Shown here one piece after another: positions 63,006 through 64,000 of a DNA stretch of 64,000 nucleotides (position 1 is its first letter; every line of letters starts with the position of its first letter). The position numbers and the translations under genes are program-made. Under the pieces are notes generated by a model. The model made no database searches. It was not told the origin of the DNA and worked only from the letters and a program-made list of their open reading frames with translations. This stretch comes from Terrimesophilobacter bigeumensis (GTDB taxonomy: Bacteria; Actinomycetota; Actinomycetes; Actinomycetales; Microbacteriaceae). The stretch is taken from contig NZ_BAABAE010000003.1 in the NCBI RefSeq assembly GCF_039537265.1, positions 1,364,001 to 1,428,000 of the forward strand, written 5' to 3'.

Positions 63006-63473
63006 ATGAGTTCCGTCGGCAAACCGATCCAGCTCGACGACGTCTCCAAGGCGATCATCGAACAGCTGCAGTCCGATGGTCGGCGCTCGTACGCCGAGAT
63101 CGGCAAAGCCGTCGGGTTGAGCGAGGCCGCCGTCCGGCAGCGAGTGCAGAAACTCACCGACTCCGGGGTGATGCAGGTCGTCGCGGTCACCGACCCCATG
63201 CAGCTCGGGTTCTACCGCCAGGCGATGATCGGCGTGCGGGTGACCGGTGATACCACTGTCGTCGCCGAGCGACTCGGTCGCATCAGCGCCGTCGACTACG
63301 TGGTGCTCACGGCCGGAAGCTTCGACATCCTCGCCGAGATCGTCTGCGAGAACGACGAAGACCTCATCGACCTGCTCAACAAGGAGATCCGGGGCATTCC
63401 CGGGGTCCACTCCACCGAGACGTTCGTCTACCTGAAACTCTACAAACAGCTCTACAACTGGGGAACGCGATAG
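63006..63473 (+). CDS. Lrp/AsnC-family transcriptional regulator
   Basis: A 155-residue feast/famine regulator. The HTH at about 20-55 (RRSYAEIGKAVGLSEAAVRQ) is followed by the RAM ligand-binding domain (about 65-150; FYRQAMIGVRVTGD, YVVLTAGSFDILAEI). It sits between the aldehyde dehydrogenase (divergent) and a diamine-type aminotransferase (two bases downstream), so it most likely controls polyamine/amino-acid catabolism. Lrp-family proteins often control ald in actinobacteria. Confidence 0.9.
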   Translation: MSSVGKPIQLDDVSKAIIEQLQSDGRRSYAEIGKAVGLSEAAVRQRVQKLTDSGVMQVVAVTDPMQLGFYRQAMIGVRVTGDTTVVAERLGRISAVDYVVLTAGSFDILAEIVCENDEDLIDLLNKEIRGIPGVHSTETFVYLKLYKQLYNWGTR

Positions 63474-63475
63474 AA

Positions 63476-64000
63476 ATGACAACACTGGAAACGCCCATCA
63501 CCACCTTCAACGAGGCCGAGCTTCAGCAGAAGGCCAAGGATCACCTCTGGATGGCCATGGCCCGCCAGTCCGTCATGGAGGACGGGCCCGGCGTGCCGAT
63601 CATCGTGCGCGGTGATGGCCACCACATCTGGGACAGCAAGGGCAAGAAGTACTTCGATGGGCTGAGCGGCCTCTTCGTCGTCAACGTCGGCCACGGCCGC
63701 CGCCGTCTCGCTGAGGCCGCGGCGAAGCAGGCCGAGGAGCTCGCCTTCTTCCCGACCTGGTCCTACGCCCACCCCACCGCCATAGAGCTCGCCGACCGCC
63801 TCGCGGCCGAAGCCCCTGGCGACCTCAACCGCGTGTTCTTCTCCTCGGGCGGCGGCGAGGCGAACGAGACCGCCTTCAAGCTCGCCAAGTACTTCTGGAA
63901 GCTGCAGGGGCGGGGCACCAAGCACAAGGTCATCTCCCGCTTCATCGCCTACCACGGCACGCCGCAGGGGGCGCTCGCGATCACGGGCATTCCCGGCATG
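63476..64000 (+). CDS. Class III aminotransferase, probable putrescine/diamine-pyruvate type (partial at the window edge)
   Basis: The first 175 residues of a PLP aminotransferase; the frame is open to the last base. It starts MTTLETPITTF and includes DHLWMAMARQSV, IWDSKGKKYFDGLSGLFVV, the FFSSGGGEANETAFKLAKYF phosphate-binding block and AYHGTPQGALA. This style is that of SpuC-like or omega-amino acid-pyruvate aminotransferases. It begins two bases after the Lrp stop. With the neighbouring aldehyde dehydrogenase it would convert putrescine to GABA, and pyruvate to alanine. Confidence 0.85.
   Translation, partial: MTTLETPITTFNEAELQQKAKDHLWMAMARQSVMEDGPGVPIIVRGDGHHIWDSKGKKYFDGLSGLFVVNVGHGRRRLAEAAAKQAEELAFFPTWSYAHPTAIELADRLAAEAPGDLNRVFFSSGGGEANETAFKLAKYFWKLQGRGTKHKVISRFIAYHGTPQGALAITGIPGM

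Overview
The window is high-GC DNA from an actinobacterium, most likely a member of the Microbacteriaceae. The evidence is the codon use, a DUF222/HNH gene, dispersed GGTTTCGATACGC...GCTACTCAACCAGCGG repeats, Tat-type lipoprotein binding proteins, actinobacterial TANNNT-N6/7-ATG leaderless promoters, and an actinobacterial Ser/Thr kinase-FHA-MoxR-DUF58 locus. No rRNA, tRNA, CRISPR array or complete insertion sequence was recognised. No gene-free gap exceeds 300 bases; the longest (41737-41997) is a structured divergent control region.

Layout. (1) 1-3336: a small accessory islet with a DUF222/HNH gene, a P-loop kinase-like gene, a decayed fragment of a second DUF222/HNH gene, and a TIR-domain gene with a WxxxE catalytic-type motif. 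(2) 3337-12919: the phenylacetate catabolic cluster. paaA-B-C-D-E and a paaG-type isomerase read leftwards, paaI and a TetR regulator (paaR) read rightwards, and paaZ-paaH-paaF read leftwards. Two near-identical 22-bp operators lie before paaA/paaI and before paaF. paaK and paaJ are not present. (3) 13061-25861: a VOC protein, then one long leftward operon of 12 genes: a Liv-type ABC importer, an acyl-CoA ligase, TetR, 3-hydroxybutyrate dehydrogenase, two alpha/beta hydrolases and a two-subunit 3-oxoacid CoA-transferase. A thiolase is transcribed divergently. This reads as uptake and breakdown of a 3-hydroxybutyrate-type acid or ester to acetyl-CoA. (4) 25946-31508: M50 membrane protease, FKBP lipoprotein, OsmC protein, GABA aminotransferase, asparaginase and a small membrane protein. 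(5) 31670-43113: a GH13 alpha-glucosidase under a LacI-type operator, then a polyamine-type transporter (binding protein, potA, potB, potC), a class III aminotransferase, two further tandem binding-protein paralogues, and divergent alanine dehydrogenase.

(6) 43110-61382: an 18-kb leftward cluster comprising a DUF1345 membrane protein, FHA protein, PP2C phosphatase, transmembrane Ser/Thr kinase, a 1970-residue cell-surface Ig/Fn3 protein, MoxR ATPase, DUF58 protein, a transglutaminase-fold protein that has lost its catalytic Cys and His, a zinc-ribbon/Pro-Glu/FHA protein, and an FtsK/EccC-like double ATPase. It looks like a phospho-regulated cell-envelope system and is the best candidate here for an undescribed system. 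(7) 61443-64000: aminobutyraldehyde-type dehydrogenase, Lrp/AsnC regulator and the start of a putrescine-type aminotransferase. With regions 4 and 5 these make up a polyamine to GABA route, with alanine dehydrogenase recycling the alanine formed by transamination.

Regulatory architecture is unusually legible: PaaR operators; a TTTTTGGTG box shared by four promoters of the transporter/ald region, with a GTGAAATTTCAC palindrome between two of them; a LacI operator; an inverted repeat just downstream of the Liv-operon promoter; and several leaderless promoters.
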